Assembly (NCBI GenBank): GCA_050741255.1
Contig: JBOIEQ010000005.1
Coordinates: forward strand, 1-61,422
DNA length: 61,422 nucleotides
Direction of reading: 5' to 3'
From: CAZXNF01 sp050741255
GTDB lineage: Bacteria > Pseudomonadota > Gammaproteobacteria > Burkholderiales > SG8-41
A program made the translations under genes and the position numbers. Numbering within the stretch: the first letter of the stretch is position 1; each line of letters starts with the position of its first letter. The notes beneath the pieces were generated by a model, which was not told where the DNA came from, did no database searches, and worked only from the letters and a program-made list of their open reading frames with translations. This document shows, in pieces, positions 24,976 through 33,934 of this stretch.

Positions 24976-26187
24976 ATGAAAGCGCGCTGGATGGTCCTCC
25001 CGCGCGCCACGTTCATCTGCGCCTGCCTTGCCCTCGGCGCGTGCGGCACGCTGCCGCGCAACGCGGTGCCACTGGAGCACATGCCGGAAGCGGTGATTCC
25101 CGGCATGCCCGACGCGCGGTCGTGGGTCGGGCGGCCCGGCGCGGCGCTCGCGCGCGACCTTGACGCGTCCTTCGACCAGGAAACGCCCGCGGAATTTCCG
25201 CGGGCGGCGGACGGCACGGTGTACTACGCGCACCTCGCGCTGTCCGGCGGCGGGCCGAACGGCGCCTTCGGCGCGGGCCTCTTGAACGGCTGGAGCGCGC
25301 AGGGCACGCGGCCGGTGTTCAAAATCGTCACCGGCGTGTCCACCGGCGCGCTGATGGCCCCGTTCGCCTTCCTCGGTCCCACGTACAACGAGGCGCTGCG
25401 CGAGTTCTACACGACGACGGCCACGCGCAACATCGTGCAGCGGCTGTCGATCATCCCGGCGCTGCTGGCCGGCGAATCGCTCACCGACTCCGGCCCGCTT
25501 TCTGCGCTGATCGACCGGCACGTCGACGCCGGGTTTCTCGCACAGGTCGCGCAAGCGCACGAGCGGGGGCGGCGGCTCTACATCGCCACCGTGGACCTGG
25601 ACGCGCAGCGCTTCGTGGTCTGGAACATGGGCCTGATCGCGGCGAGCGGCCAGCCGGAAGCGCTGGCACTGTTCCGCAAGGTAATGCTGGCCTCGGCGTC
25701 GGTGCCGATCGTGATGCCGCCGGTTTTCTTTGACGTCGAGGCCGGCGGCGGGCGCTACGCCGAGATGCACGTGGACGGCGCCGTCGCCGCCAGCGTGTTT
25801 TTCAGCGGCGGGGTCTTCGGTCCGGACCTCATCCGCGAGCGGGGCGGCCGCGGACGCTCGCGCGAGGATGTTTTCGTCATCCACAACGGCCAGCTGCGGC
25901 CGGTGCCGGAGGAAGTCCGGCGCTCGCTCGGCAGCATCTCCGCGCGCACGCTCAACGCGTCGAGCCGCGCCGCGATGGTCGGCAGCCTGTTCCGCATTTA
26001 CGGCTTCGCCCGCGAAGCGCAGGCGGGCTTCCACTGGGTCACGATTCCCGACGGCATCGAGATCGAAGGCACGGAGACCTTCGACCCGGTGCGGATGCGC
26101 GCGCTGTACGAAGCCGGTTACGACTACGCCCGCAAGGGGCCGGTATGGACCCGGCAGCCGCCGGGGTTCCAGTTCGGCGAACCCTGA
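24976..26187 (+). CDS. Patatin-like phospholipase lipoprotein
   Basis: This 403-residue protein has a lipoprotein signal (LGAC, Cys23). The oxyanion loop is LSGGGPNGAFGAG (89-101), the nucleophile is Ser122 in GVSTGAL, and the catalytic Asp is in VDGAVAAS near residue 272. These are the elements of a patatin acyl hydrolase, anchored in the envelope. It starts 10 nt after the glycine-zipper gene and ends 16 nt before the convergent MrpD gene; no terminator hairpin separates them. It is more like the first patatin (12627) than the cytoplasmic one, but the two lipoproteins differ in size and sequence. Confidence 0.88.
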   Translation: MKARWMVLPRATFICACLALGACGTLPRNAVPLEHMPEAVIPGMPDARSWVGRPGAALARDLDASFDQETPAEFPRAADGTVYYAHLALSGGGPNGAFGAGLLNGWSAQGTRPVFKIVTGVSTGALMAPFAFLGPTYNEALREFYTTTATRNIVQRLSIIPALLAGESLTDSGPLSALIDRHVDAGFLAQVAQAHERGRRLYIATVDLDAQRFVVWNMGLIAASGQPEALALFRKVMLASASVPIVMPPVFFDVEAGGGRYAEMHVDGAVAASVFFSGGVFGPDLIRERGGRGRSREDVFVIHNGQLRPVPEEVRRSLGSISARTLNASSRAAMVGSLFRIYGFAREAQAGFHWVTIPDGIEIEGTETFDPVRMRALYEAGYDYARKGPVWTRQPPGFQFGEP

Positions 26188-26203
26188 AGCCGCCGCGCGC
26201 GGA

Positions 26204-27925
26204 TCAGGACGCCGCCATCGCCGCCCCGAACAGCAGCGCCAGGACCAGCAGGGACAGGCCGGCGACCGGCCACTGTCGCAGTACGCCGTCCATCCGCACG
26301 CACAGGCCGCCGACCGCCAGTGCCGCGCGCCGCAGCGGGTTGATCGCCGCGCCCGCCCCGTCCGAACCGTGCGTGCCGAGCCCCCACGCGAGCGCGCAGC
26401 CGCCCAGCACGACCAGCAGCAGCGACGCGAGCTCCCCCGGCGCGAACGGGTTCGACAGCAGGCTGCGCGGCAGCGGTCCGAACGCGGCGCCCGCGAGCAA
26501 CAGCGAACACAGGGCCAGCATCAGCGTGGCAGCCTGCTGCAGGCGCGGCACCGGTTTCTGCAGCACGACCGGGCTCGCCGGTCGCCGCAGCGCGTGCACG
26601 AGCACCAGCACGACGTAGCCGCAGGTCAACACGCCGCCGCCCTGCAGCACGAGCGCCAGCCAGGCCTGGCCCGTACCGTCCGCGGCGTCCAGCAACAGCT
26701 TCTTCGCAAGATAGGCGCCGCTCGGGAGTACCCCCATCAGCGCGACGCCACCCAGCGCGAACGCCAGCACGCTGATCGGCAATATCCGCGCGACCCCGGC
26801 CAGTCCCGTGATGCGGTCATGGCCCAGCGCCAGGTAGATAGAACCGGCCGCCATGAACATCGCGGCCTTCGCCGTCGCATGCGAGACCGCCTGCAGCAGG
26901 CCGCCGGCCAGTGCGCCGCCCGGCTCGAGCTGCCCGGTCGCCGGGTCGAACGCGAGCGGAAACATGAGGAACAGATAGCCGATCTGCGCGAGCGTCGAAT
27001 AGGCGATCAGGAGCTTCAGGCGCGCCTGCCGCAGTGCGACGATGCTGCCGACCACGATGGCCGCCGCCCCCAGCGCGCCGAGCAGTTGCGCCGCGGGGAG
27101 CGTGATCACACCCGGCATCACGTCGAACCAGAGCCGCACGACCAGGAACCAGGAACCCTTCACCACCAGCGCCGAGAGCACCGCGCTCGCCGCGGCCGGC
27201 GCGCCGGCGTGCGCGGGCGGCAGCCAGAGGTGCAGCGGGAACAGCGCCGTTTTCGCGAGCAAGCCCACCGTCATCAGCGCCGCCGCGGCCCACGCCACGG
27301 GTTCCGGCCGCACCCGCGCCGCCAGCAGCGCGATGTCCAGCGTCCCGTACGCGCCGTACAGCAGCACTGCGCCGAGCAGGTAGAACACGGAGCCGAGCAG
27401 CGCGTACAGCAGGTAGCGCAGCGCCGCGCGCAGCGTTTCGCCGCGGCCGTCGAGGCAGACCAGCGCGACGCCGGCGAACGTCAGCAGTTCCAGCGCGACG
27501 TACAGCGTGAACAGGTCGCCGCTCACGAACACCAGGTTGAGCGAGCCCCACACCGCGAGCAGCAGCAGCCAGAACGTGAACGGCGCGCGCGCTTCCCGCA
27601 TCCCGGCCGGCGTGGCGAAATCGGCGCGCGCGTACGCGCCGATGCCGCAGATCACCACCGCGACGGCGAGCAGCATGACGACCGAGAGGCCGTCCGCGCG
27701 CAGAGCGATGCCGAGCGGCGGCGCCCAGCCGCCGAGCAGATAGACCAGGGCGCCGCCCGCGCGCATCCAGCCGTCGGCAATGGCGAGCGCGAGGACCAGC
27801 CCGGCGAGGAGCGTCGCCAGCGCGATGCGCTCCGCATGGCGCCCGCCGAGCACGAGCCCGGCCAGCACACCCGCGAACGGCATCAGCACCGCCAGGACGA
27901 GCAACAGGCCGCCGGAGGTCGTCAT
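26204..27925 (-). CDS. mrpD: Mrp-type Na+/H+ antiporter subunit D
   Basis: This 573-residue protein with about 14 helices belongs to the complex-I-like antiporter family. The signature Glu is in YVALELLTFAGVAL and the Lys in the segment GLLAKTALFPLHLWLPPAHAGAP (read in parts), which is the proton-translocating helix motif, with a second Lys in ALVVKGSWF. It is the only large NuoL/M/N-like subunit in the cluster. It lies 15 nt downstream of the C subunit and ends the nine-gene run. Mrp systems exchange Na+ or K+ for H+ and help in alkaline or salt stress. Confidence 0.9.
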   Translation of the reverse strand: MTTSGGLLLVLAVLMPFAGVLAGLVLGGRHAERIALATLLAGLVLALAIADGWMRAGGALVYLLGGWAPPLGIALRADGLSVVMLLAVAVVICGIGAYARADFATPAGMREARAPFTFWLLLLAVWGSLNLVFVSGDLFTLYVALELLTFAGVALVCLDGRGETLRAALRYLLYALLGSVFYLLGAVLLYGAYGTLDIALLAARVRPEPVAWAAAALMTVGLLAKTALFPLHLWLPPAHAGAPAAASAVLSALVVKGSWFLVVRLWFDVMPGVITLPAAQLLGALGAAAIVVGSIVALRQARLKLLIAYSTLAQIGYLFLMFPLAFDPATGQLEPGGALAGGLLQAVSHATAKAAMFMAAGSIYLALGHDRITGLAGVARILPISVLAFALGGVALMGVLPSGAYLAKKLLLDAADGTGQAWLALVLQGGGVLTCGYVVLVLVHALRRPASPVVLQKPVPRLQQAATLMLALCSLLLAGAAFGPLPRSLLSNPFAPGELASLLLVVLGGCALAWGLGTHGSDGAGAAINPLRRAALAVGGLCVRMDGVLRQWPVAGLSLLVLALLFGAAMAAS

Positions 27926-27940
27926 GGTCTGGCCCGGCAG

Positions 27941-28285
27941 TTACGCGTCGGCGGCATCGGCTTCCGGTGCGGGGGGCGCATCGTTGGCGAGCGTCGCCGA
28001 CCCCGTCACCTCGAACAGCCGCAGCAGCAGCGCGACCGCGAGCGCCGTCGCGGAAAACGCCACGACAAGACCGGTGATGAGCAGCGCCTGCGGCACGGGG
28101 TCCCCGCCCCAGCCGAGCGCCGCGCCGCGGTGCGCGATGGCGCCGAACAGCACGAACACGCCGTTGCCGATCACGTTGAACGCGAGAATTCTGCGCAGCG
28201 GCTGCGGGTTCACGATGAGCGCGTAGAGGCCGAGGCCGACCAGCGCCGCCGCGCACAGCCCGAACAGCGTGGCCGCGTCCGTCAT
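27941..28285 (-). CDS. mrpC: Mrp-type Na+/H+ antiporter subunit C
   Basis: This 114-residue protein has three helices and the NuoK-like pattern ALIVNPQPLRRILAFNVIGNGVFVLFGAI and PVPQALLITGLVVAFSATALAVALLLRLFE (read in parts). This is the MnhC/NuoK fold with the PQALxLTxIVI-type motif. ATG 28285 overlaps the upstream DUF4040/B gene stop by 4 nt (ATGA). It sits in the proton path of the complex by homology. Confidence 0.9.
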   Translation of the reverse strand: MTDAATLFGLCAAALVGLGLYALIVNPQPLRRILAFNVIGNGVFVLFGAIAHRGAALGWGGDPVPQALLITGLVVAFSATALAVALLLRLFEVTGSATLANDAPPAPEADAADA

Positions 28286-29244
28286 CGCGGCGCCCGGCCC
28301 GGCGCGCCGGCCATGATCAACGCGAGGGTCAGCGCGAGCGAGGGCAACAGGGCCCACTCGATGACCTTGATCAGCGGCTTCGCCAGACCCTCGGGATAGG
28401 CGAGAAACGCGTCCGCCACCACCACGCCGGCGGCGCCGACCGCGATGAACACGAGCGGCCCGGCCACCAGCACGACCCGCAGCCAGGTCCGGCTGACCGG
28501 CGGCGCATCGGTAAGGCCGGCCATCACCGCCAGCAACCACATCGCCGCGAGGATGGTGGCGCCCTGGAACTTGCCGCCGGGGAGTTCCGCGCCGATCCAG
28601 AAAATGTAGATCCCGACGACGAAGCCGATCGGCGGCAACACCCGCGCCAGCCAGGCAAGGATCCCGTCGGGATCGGCACGGTGCAGCACGCCCGGGCGCC
28701 CGCCCCACGCGCCGTCGGGCGCATTTGACATCGCTCGGTCCGGCGCCAGCGACCACACCCCGATCAGCGCGAGCAGCACGACGATCGCCTCGAGCAGCGT
28801 ATCCATCGCCCGGAAGGCGAGCAGCACCGCGGTGATCGGATTGCCGACGCCGGTCGCGGCGATACTGGCGGCCGTTTCGGGTGCCAGCGTGGGCGCGGGA
28901 TCGGGCAGCGCGAGTACCGCGATGGCGAGGACCGCCGTCACGCACACCGCCGCCAGGGCCGCGGCGAGCCGCACCGGCACGCCCGGACGTTCGGCGTGCG
29001 CGGCGGCTTCGGTCTTGCGCAAGCGGGCCGCCGCGCGGATCAACAGCACGCCGGTCAGTCCGCTGCCGAGCGCCGCCTCGGTCAGCGCGATGTCGATGCC
29101 CTGCAACTGCACCCAGACCAGCGTGAGCAGCAAGCCGTAGGCGACGAAGCCGGCGATCGCGGCGAAGGTATCGCGCGCGACGACCGTCCACACCGCCAGC
29201 GCGAGGATCAGGAGGGCGAGCCCGAGGTTGAGCGCGTCCATCAT
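28282..29244 (-). CDS. DUF4040-MrpB fusion subunit of Mrp-type antiporter
   Basis: This 320-residue protein combines two modules. The N-terminal half (about 1-80) has the DUF4040 pattern seen in the C-terminal part of MrpA or in hydrogenase-linked subunits (LLTLVWVQLQGIDIALTEAALGSG). The C-terminal half (about 185-310) is MnhB-like, with PPIGFVVGIYIFWIGAELPGGKFQGATILAA (read in parts). ATG 29244 overlaps the stop of subunit G by 4 nt. The DUF4040 piece may replace the equivalent part of MrpA, which is missing here. Confidence 0.85.
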   Translation of the reverse strand: MMDALNLGLALLILALAVWTVVARDTFAAIAGFVAYGLLLTLVWVQLQGIDIALTEAALGSGLTGVLLIRAAARLRKTEAAAHAERPGVPVRLAAALAAVCVTAVLAIAVLALPDPAPTLAPETAASIAATGVGNPITAVLLAFRAMDTLLEAIVVLLALIGVWSLAPDRAMSNAPDGAWGGRPGVLHRADPDGILAWLARVLPPIGFVVGIYIFWIGAELPGGKFQGATILAAMWLLAVMAGLTDAPPVSRTWLRVVLVAGPLVFIAVGAAGVVVADAFLAYPEGLAKPLIKVIEWALLPSLALTLALIMAGAPGRAPR

Positions 29245-29534
29245 GCGGGCGGGCCTGCGCGCCGCGCGGCGCGCGCGATGAGCTGGGAGACCGCCGCGCC
29301 GGCGAGCAGCGTGAGCAGCCAGATGGCCGCCAGCTTGAGCCCCGCCGGCACGCTGTCCACCTGCGGCAGGAGGCCCAGCACCACCAGCCCGAGTCCCAGG
29401 TTGTCGGCCTTGGTCAACGCGTGCAGACGAGTGAGCGCGTCGGGGAAGCGCAGCAGCCCGACGGTGCCGGCAAGGAAGAACACCGCGCCGGCGGACACCG
29501 CGACAATGGAGAAGAGGTCGAGGACGAGGCTCAT
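29241..29534 (-). CDS. mrpG: Mrp-type Na+/H+ antiporter subunit G
   Basis: This is a 97-residue, three-helix protein with the MnhG pattern GTVGLLRFPDALTRLHALTKADNLG. It is a small accessory subunit needed for complex assembly. Its ATG overlaps the stop of subunit F by 4 nt, and its stop overlaps the next start by 4 nt, so F, G and the DUF4040/B subunit are tightly coupled. Confidence 0.92.
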   Translation of the reverse strand: MSLVLDLFSIVAVSAGAVFFLAGTVGLLRFPDALTRLHALTKADNLGLGLVVLGLLPQVDSVPAGLKLAAIWLLTLLAGAAVSQLIARAARRAGPPA

Positions 29535-29824
29535 CGGCGATCCGTGACTTCGGCCTCGGTGTCTTCCGCGGATGCGCCGTACACGCTCTTGAAGAACGCG
29601 ACGGAGGCAAACGCCGCGAGCAGCGCGATCGTCAGCGCCACGTCCACCGCACCCTCCATGCCGGTGGCCGCGCCCAGCAGCAGCAACGCCCCGACCCCGC
29701 CGGTGCCCAGCAGTTGCGCGGCCATCATGCGGTCGGCGTCGCCCGGTCCGCGCAGGATGCGGACGAGCCCCACTGCGACCGTCACCAATACGAATCCCGC
29801 CGCGGCCAGCAGAAACTCAGCCAT
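29531..29824 (-). CDS. mrpF: Mrp-type Na+/H+ antiporter subunit F
   Basis: This is a 97-residue, three-helix protein with MnhF features: AVGLVRILRGPGDADRMMAAQLLGTGG and the conserved Asp in VDVALTIALLAAFASVAFFK (read in parts). It is a small subunit of the multisubunit cation/proton antiporter. ATG 29824 lies inside the end of subunit E (8-nt overlap), again showing co-translation. Confidence 0.92.
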   Translation of the reverse strand: MAEFLLAAAGFVLVTVAVGLVRILRGPGDADRMMAAQLLGTGGVGALLLLGAATGMEGAVDVALTIALLAAFASVAFFKSVYGASAEDTEAEVTDRR

Positions 29825-30299
29825 GCGGCCGCCCCGGCACGAACACGTTCGCGTACTCGCGTTCCGCGGCCTGCAGTTGCTCCAGGACCGGTTGCCCGGT
29901 GTCCAGGCAGTGATAGGTGATGCCCGTCTCGTCGTCGGCGACGGGCACCGTGCCGGGCAGCAGGCTCGTGACCGAGGCGAAGGCGTTGCGTGCGAAGCCC
30001 CGCGGCAGCCCCGTCGGGTACGTCACGAAACCGGGCTTGAGCGGCAGGCGCGGATCGAAGGCGCGGCGCGCCACATCGATGCCGGCCAGCACGGATTGCC
30101 ACAGGAAGCGCGGCAGACGCGCCAGCAGCGCGCCGAAGCGCACGCGCCCCGACGCCGGCGGCAGCAGCCGGAGGCTGACCCAGGTCGCGACAGCCGCGGC
30201 GAACGCGCCGACCACCAGATCGACCGGCTTCGCGCTCGGCAGCAGGACGAGCCAGAAGCCGAAAAACAGCGCGCCTCGCGACACTGCCGCACGGGTCAT
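29817..30299 (-). CDS. mrpE: Mrp-type Na+/H+ antiporter subunit E
   Basis: This 160-residue protein has two N-terminal helices (ALFFGFWLVLLPSAKPVDLVVGAFAAAVATWVSL, read in parts) and a cytoplasmic domain with the MnhE motifs RFLWQSVLAGIDVARRAFDPRLP and SLLPGTVPV. It is the membrane subunit next to the antiporter core. ATG 30299 overlaps the preceding unknown gene by 4 nt (ATGA), so the unknown gene is linked to the Mrp genes by translation as well as position. Confidence 0.92.
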   Translation of the reverse strand: MTRAAVSRGALFFGFWLVLLPSAKPVDLVVGAFAAAVATWVSLRLLPPASGRVRFGALLARLPRFLWQSVLAGIDVARRAFDPRLPLKPGFVTYPTGLPRGFARNAFASVTSLLPGTVPVADDETGITYHCLDTGQPVLEQLQAAEREYANVFVPGRPHG

Positions 30300-30850
30300 G
30301 GCGCGGGCACCCCCGACACGCTGACGTCCATTTCGCTCAGGCGATCGTAGAGCCGCGCTTCGGCGCGGATCGGCCACCAGCCGTACAGAAAGATTTCGAG
30401 CGGCCGCCACAGCGCGACCCAGCCGCCGATGACGAAGCTTTCCTTCACCACCCAGCCGTAGCTTTCCCTGCCGATCAGGCCGGCGATGAATTCGCCCAGC
30501 AGGATCGCCAGCGCAAGGAACGCGAGGCCGATCACCAGGCTGATGCGGCCGGTCCGCAGCAACTGCCGCAGCCGCCGGCGGGTGCTGACCGCGCACTGGC
30601 GGAAATATTCGTGGAAGGCATCCCGCAGCAGACCGGCATCGTCCGCAGTCGCGGCCTCGCGGCTCAGCCGGACGGCAAGGCCCAGCGGCTGGCCGGCGCG
30701 GGTTTCGCCGGCCCATTCGACGATGTACGCCTCCGCGTTGGGATCGATGTCCCGCTCGCGAAACGGCGCGGGATCCATCGCGTTGAACAACTGCTTCATT
30801 TCGCCGACGTGCAGCTCCAGCACCGCACGGTCAGCGTTAGTGGCGGGCAT
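30296..30850 (-). CDS. Two-TM protein of unknown function linking RND and Mrp genes
   Basis: This 184-residue protein is not assigned to a named family. The N-terminal 100 residues are soluble and charged (VLELHVGEMKQLFNAMDPAPFRERDID, then a short beta/alpha region). Two helices follow at about 103-127 (ISLVIGLAFLALAILLGEFIAGLIG) and 139-157 (FVIGGWVALWRPLEIFLYG), ending in a short tail. It starts 18 nt after the RND stop and overlaps MrpE by 4 nt. Position suggests a partner of the pump or the antiporter, but nothing in the sequence gives a function. Confidence 0.65.
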   Translation of the reverse strand: MPATNADRAVLELHVGEMKQLFNAMDPAPFRERDIDPNAEAYIVEWAGETRAGQPLGLAVRLSREAATADDAGLLRDAFHEYFRQCAVSTRRRLRQLLRTGRISLVIGLAFLALAILLGEFIAGLIGRESYGWVVKESFVIGGWVALWRPLEIFLYGWWPIRAEARLYDRLSEMDVSVSGVPAP

Positions 30851-30868
30851 GTGCTCCCCCGCGCGCGG

Positions 30869-33800
30869 TCAGGCGGGCCCGGTCGCCACGGCGGCCGGCG
30901 GGGATTTCTCGTTGCCGAACACCGCCATGTACACCGTGGGCAGCAAGACCAGCGTCAGCAGCGTGGCCACCATCAGCCCGCCCATGATGGCGAAGGCCAT
31001 CGGGCCCCAGAACACGGTGGGCGCGATCGGGATCAGGCCGAGTACGGTGGACAGCGCCGTGAGCATCATCGGCCGCAGACGATTGGTGGCCGAGCCCACG
31101 ACCGCATCGCGCACGCTGCGGCCATTCGCGCGCTCCTCCTCGATCGAGACGATCAGGATCACCGCGTTCTTGGCGATCATGCCGAGCAGCGCCAGGATGC
31201 CGAGGATGGCGACGAAACCGAGCGGGCGGTTGAACACCAGCAGCGCCATCACCACGCCGATCAATCCCAGCGGCATGATCGCCACCACCATGACCAGACG
31301 GCGGAAGCTGACCAGCATGACCATCATCGCCAGCAGCATCAGCACGATCATCAAGGGCACCACCGCGAACACCGAGGCCTGCGAGATCTGGCTTTCCTCG
31401 AACAGCCCCCCGGTCGCGACCTGGTAGGGCTTGGGCAGCTTGGCGCCGAACTCGGCCACCTTCGGCGCCAGCGCGCCGACGACGGCATCCGGCAGAACCC
31501 CCGGGATGACGTCCGCGCGCACCGTGAGCGTCGGCACGCGGTCGCGCCGCCACACCAGCGGAAACTCCTGGTCTTCCACGAAGGTCGCAAACTGCCGCAA
31601 CGACACCATCCGCCCGCTCGGTGTGGGCACCTGCAACGAACTCAGGGTCTCGAACGAGACCCGCTGATCGTCGGTCGCGCGGGCCACCACGTTGATGAGG
31701 TAGATGTCGTCGCGGAGCTGGGTCACGGCGGACCCGGCAACCGAGGCGTTGAGCACCGCGGCGAGCGACCGCGAGCTGACGCCCAGGCGCCGCGCCTCAT
31801 CCTGGTCGATCTGCACCCGCACCTGGCGCGCCGGCTCCATCCAGTCGTAGTGGATGTGGCGCGTCCGCGGGTCCGAGGCCAGCACCTCGGCGAACTGCAG
31901 CGCCAGCCGGCGGACCTCGTCCTTGTCCGGGCCCGAGATGCGGTACTGCAGCGGCCAGCCGACCGGCGGCCCGAGTTCCAGCGGCGACACACGGGCGACG
32001 ACGTCGGGAAACTCCTCGGCCAGCACCTTCTCGAGCTTGACCTGCACCCGCTCGCGCGCTTCCAGGTCCTTGGCAACGATGACGAACTGCCCGAAGAAGG
32101 GATTCGCAAGCTGGACGTTGAGGGTGAGGATGAAGCGGATCGCGCCGCGCCCGACATAGCTGCTGAAGTGGTCGACGTCGGGGTCAGTTTTCAGCACCGC
32201 TTCCAGCCGCTTGACCTCCTGCTCCGTCGCGTAGATCGACGCGTTCTGCCGCAGCGTCATGTCCACCGTCAGCTCGGGCCGGTCGCTGGCCGGGAAGAAC
32301 TGCCGCGACACGTGGCTCGCCAGGACCATCGCGGCGACGAAGGCCGCGAGCGTGAGGCCGATGGTGAGCCACTTCATGCGGATCGCGCCCTGCACGAAGC
32401 TGCCGTACAGCAGCAGCAGCTTGCCCGGCTTGGCCTCTCCCTGCTGCTTGGGCGCCTTCAGCAGCGCCTTGCCGATCAGCGGCGCGAAGATCACCGCCAC
32501 CAGCCACGATACGATCAGCGAGATGCCGACCACCGAGAATATCGAGAAGGTGTACTCGCCGGCCGAGCTCTTGGCGAAGCCGATCGGCACGAAGCTGGCG
32601 ATCGTGACCAGCGTGCCGATCAGCATCGGCGCGGCCAGCGTGCGGTAGGCAAAGGTCGCGGCCTCGTCCGGGCTGTCGCCGGCACCGAGCCGGCGCAGCA
32701 TCGCATCGACCGTGGTCATCGCGTCGTCGACCAGCAGGGTCAGCGCAATGATCAGCGCGCCCAGCGAGATGCGGTGCAGGTCGATGTTGGCCACGTCCAT
32801 GACCGCGAAGACGATGGCCAGCGTCAGCGGGATGGCCAGCGCCACCACGGCGCCCGGGCGCACGCCGAGGCTCACGAAACTGCAGGCCAGGATGATGAGG
32901 ATGGCCTGCCACAAGGAGGTCATGAAATCGTTGATCGCGACGTCGACGGTGACGGCCTGGTCCGCGACCAGCACCGGCTCGATGCCGACCGGAAGATTGG
33001 CCTTGATGTCGGCCATCTCCCGGCGGACGTTGGCGCCCAGCGCGAGGATGTCGCCGGCGTCGCGCATCGCGATCGCCAGCCCGATCGCCTGCTGCCCGTT
33101 GACGCGGAACATGGGCTGCGGCGGATCGGCGAAGCCGCGCCTGACCGTGGCGATATCGCCGAGGCGGATCACGCGATCGCCCACCACGAAATTGACCGCC
33201 TCGATGTCGCGCTCGGTATCGAAGGCGCCGGTGACGCGCAGGAACACCCGCTCCTGGTCGGTCTGGATGACCCCGGCCGGCCGCACGAGGTTCTGCGCCT
33301 GCAGGGTGCCGACGATCGTCGGGTAGTCGAGGCGCAGCCCCGCCAGGCGCTTGGCGTTGAATTCGATGAACACCTGCTCGTCCTGCGCGCCCAGCACCTC
33401 GATCTTGGAAACGTCGGGCACCTGCAGGAGGCGCGAACGCGCCGCCTCGACGTAATCGCGCAACTCGCGAAAGTTGAAGCCGTCGGCGGTGAACGCGTAG
33501 ATGATGCCGAAGGTATCGCCGAAATCGTCGTTGAAACCCGGGCCGACGACGCCGGCGGGCAGCGTGCCGCGCATGTCGCCGATGTTCTTCCTGACCTGGT
33601 ACCAGACATCCGGGACTTCCGCAGGCGGCGTGGACTGCTTGAGATCCACGAAGATCGTGGTCTGCCCCGCCGTCGTGTAGCTGCGAATGCGGTCGAGGTG
33701 ACGCGTCTCCTGCAAGGTGCGCTCCAGGCGCTCGGTGACCTGCTTCAGCGTTTCCTCGACCGTCGCGCCCGGCCAGGCCGCCGCCACGATCATGGTGCGG

Positions 33801-33934
33801 AAGGTGAACGCCGGATCCTCGCCGCGCCCGAGCCGCAGGAACGACAGGGTGCCCGCGACCACCGCCACGATCATCAGGAAAAAGATCAGCGAGCGCCGCT
33901 TGAGCGCCCACTCCGACAGATTGGGACCGATCAC
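30869..33934 (-). CDS. RND efflux permease (HAE1/AcrB-like)
   Basis: This 1021-residue protein has the RND architecture: 12 helices and two large periplasmic loops. The proton-relay Asp pair is at 403-404 (LLVDDAMTTVD, helix 4) and the helix-10 Lys is in GMIAKNAVILIV, matching AcrB Asp407/408 and Lys940. These residues support proton-driven drug or solute efflux. No outer-membrane channel gene (TolC-type) is in the window, so the third component must come from elsewhere. It overlaps the adaptor gene by 4 nt and is 18 nt ahead of the two-TM unknown gene. Substrate is not predictable. Confidence 0.94.
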   Translation of the reverse strand: MIGPNLSEWALKRRSLIFFLMIVAVVAGTLSFLRLGRGEDPAFTFRTMIVAAAWPGATVEETLKQVTERLERTLQETRHLDRIRSYTTAGQTTIFVDLKQSTPPAEVPDVWYQVRKNIGDMRGTLPAGVVGPGFNDDFGDTFGIIYAFTADGFNFRELRDYVEAARSRLLQVPDVSKIEVLGAQDEQVFIEFNAKRLAGLRLDYPTIVGTLQAQNLVRPAGVIQTDQERVFLRVTGAFDTERDIEAVNFVVGDRVIRLGDIATVRRGFADPPQPMFRVNGQQAIGLAIAMRDAGDILALGANVRREMADIKANLPVGIEPVLVADQAVTVDVAINDFMTSLWQAILIILACSFVSLGVRPGAVVALAIPLTLAIVFAVMDVANIDLHRISLGALIIALTLLVDDAMTTVDAMLRRLGAGDSPDEAATFAYRTLAAPMLIGTLVTIASFVPIGFAKSSAGEYTFSIFSVVGISLIVSWLVAVIFAPLIGKALLKAPKQQGEAKPGKLLLLYGSFVQGAIRMKWLTIGLTLAAFVAAMVLASHVSRQFFPASDRPELTVDMTLRQNASIYATEQEVKRLEAVLKTDPDVDHFSSYVGRGAIRFILTLNVQLANPFFGQFVIVAKDLEARERVQVKLEKVLAEEFPDVVARVSPLELGPPVGWPLQYRISGPDKDEVRRLALQFAEVLASDPRTRHIHYDWMEPARQVRVQIDQDEARRLGVSSRSLAAVLNASVAGSAVTQLRDDIYLINVVARATDDQRVSFETLSSLQVPTPSGRMVSLRQFATFVEDQEFPLVWRRDRVPTLTVRADVIPGVLPDAVVGALAPKVAEFGAKLPKPYQVATGGLFEESQISQASVFAVVPLMIVLMLLAMMVMLVSFRRLVMVVAIMPLGLIGVVMALLVFNRPLGFVAILGILALLGMIAKNAVILIVSIEEERANGRSVRDAVVGSATNRLRPMMLTALSTVLGLIPIAPTVFWGPMAFAIMGGLMVATLLTLVLLPTVYMAVFGNEKSPPAAVATGPA

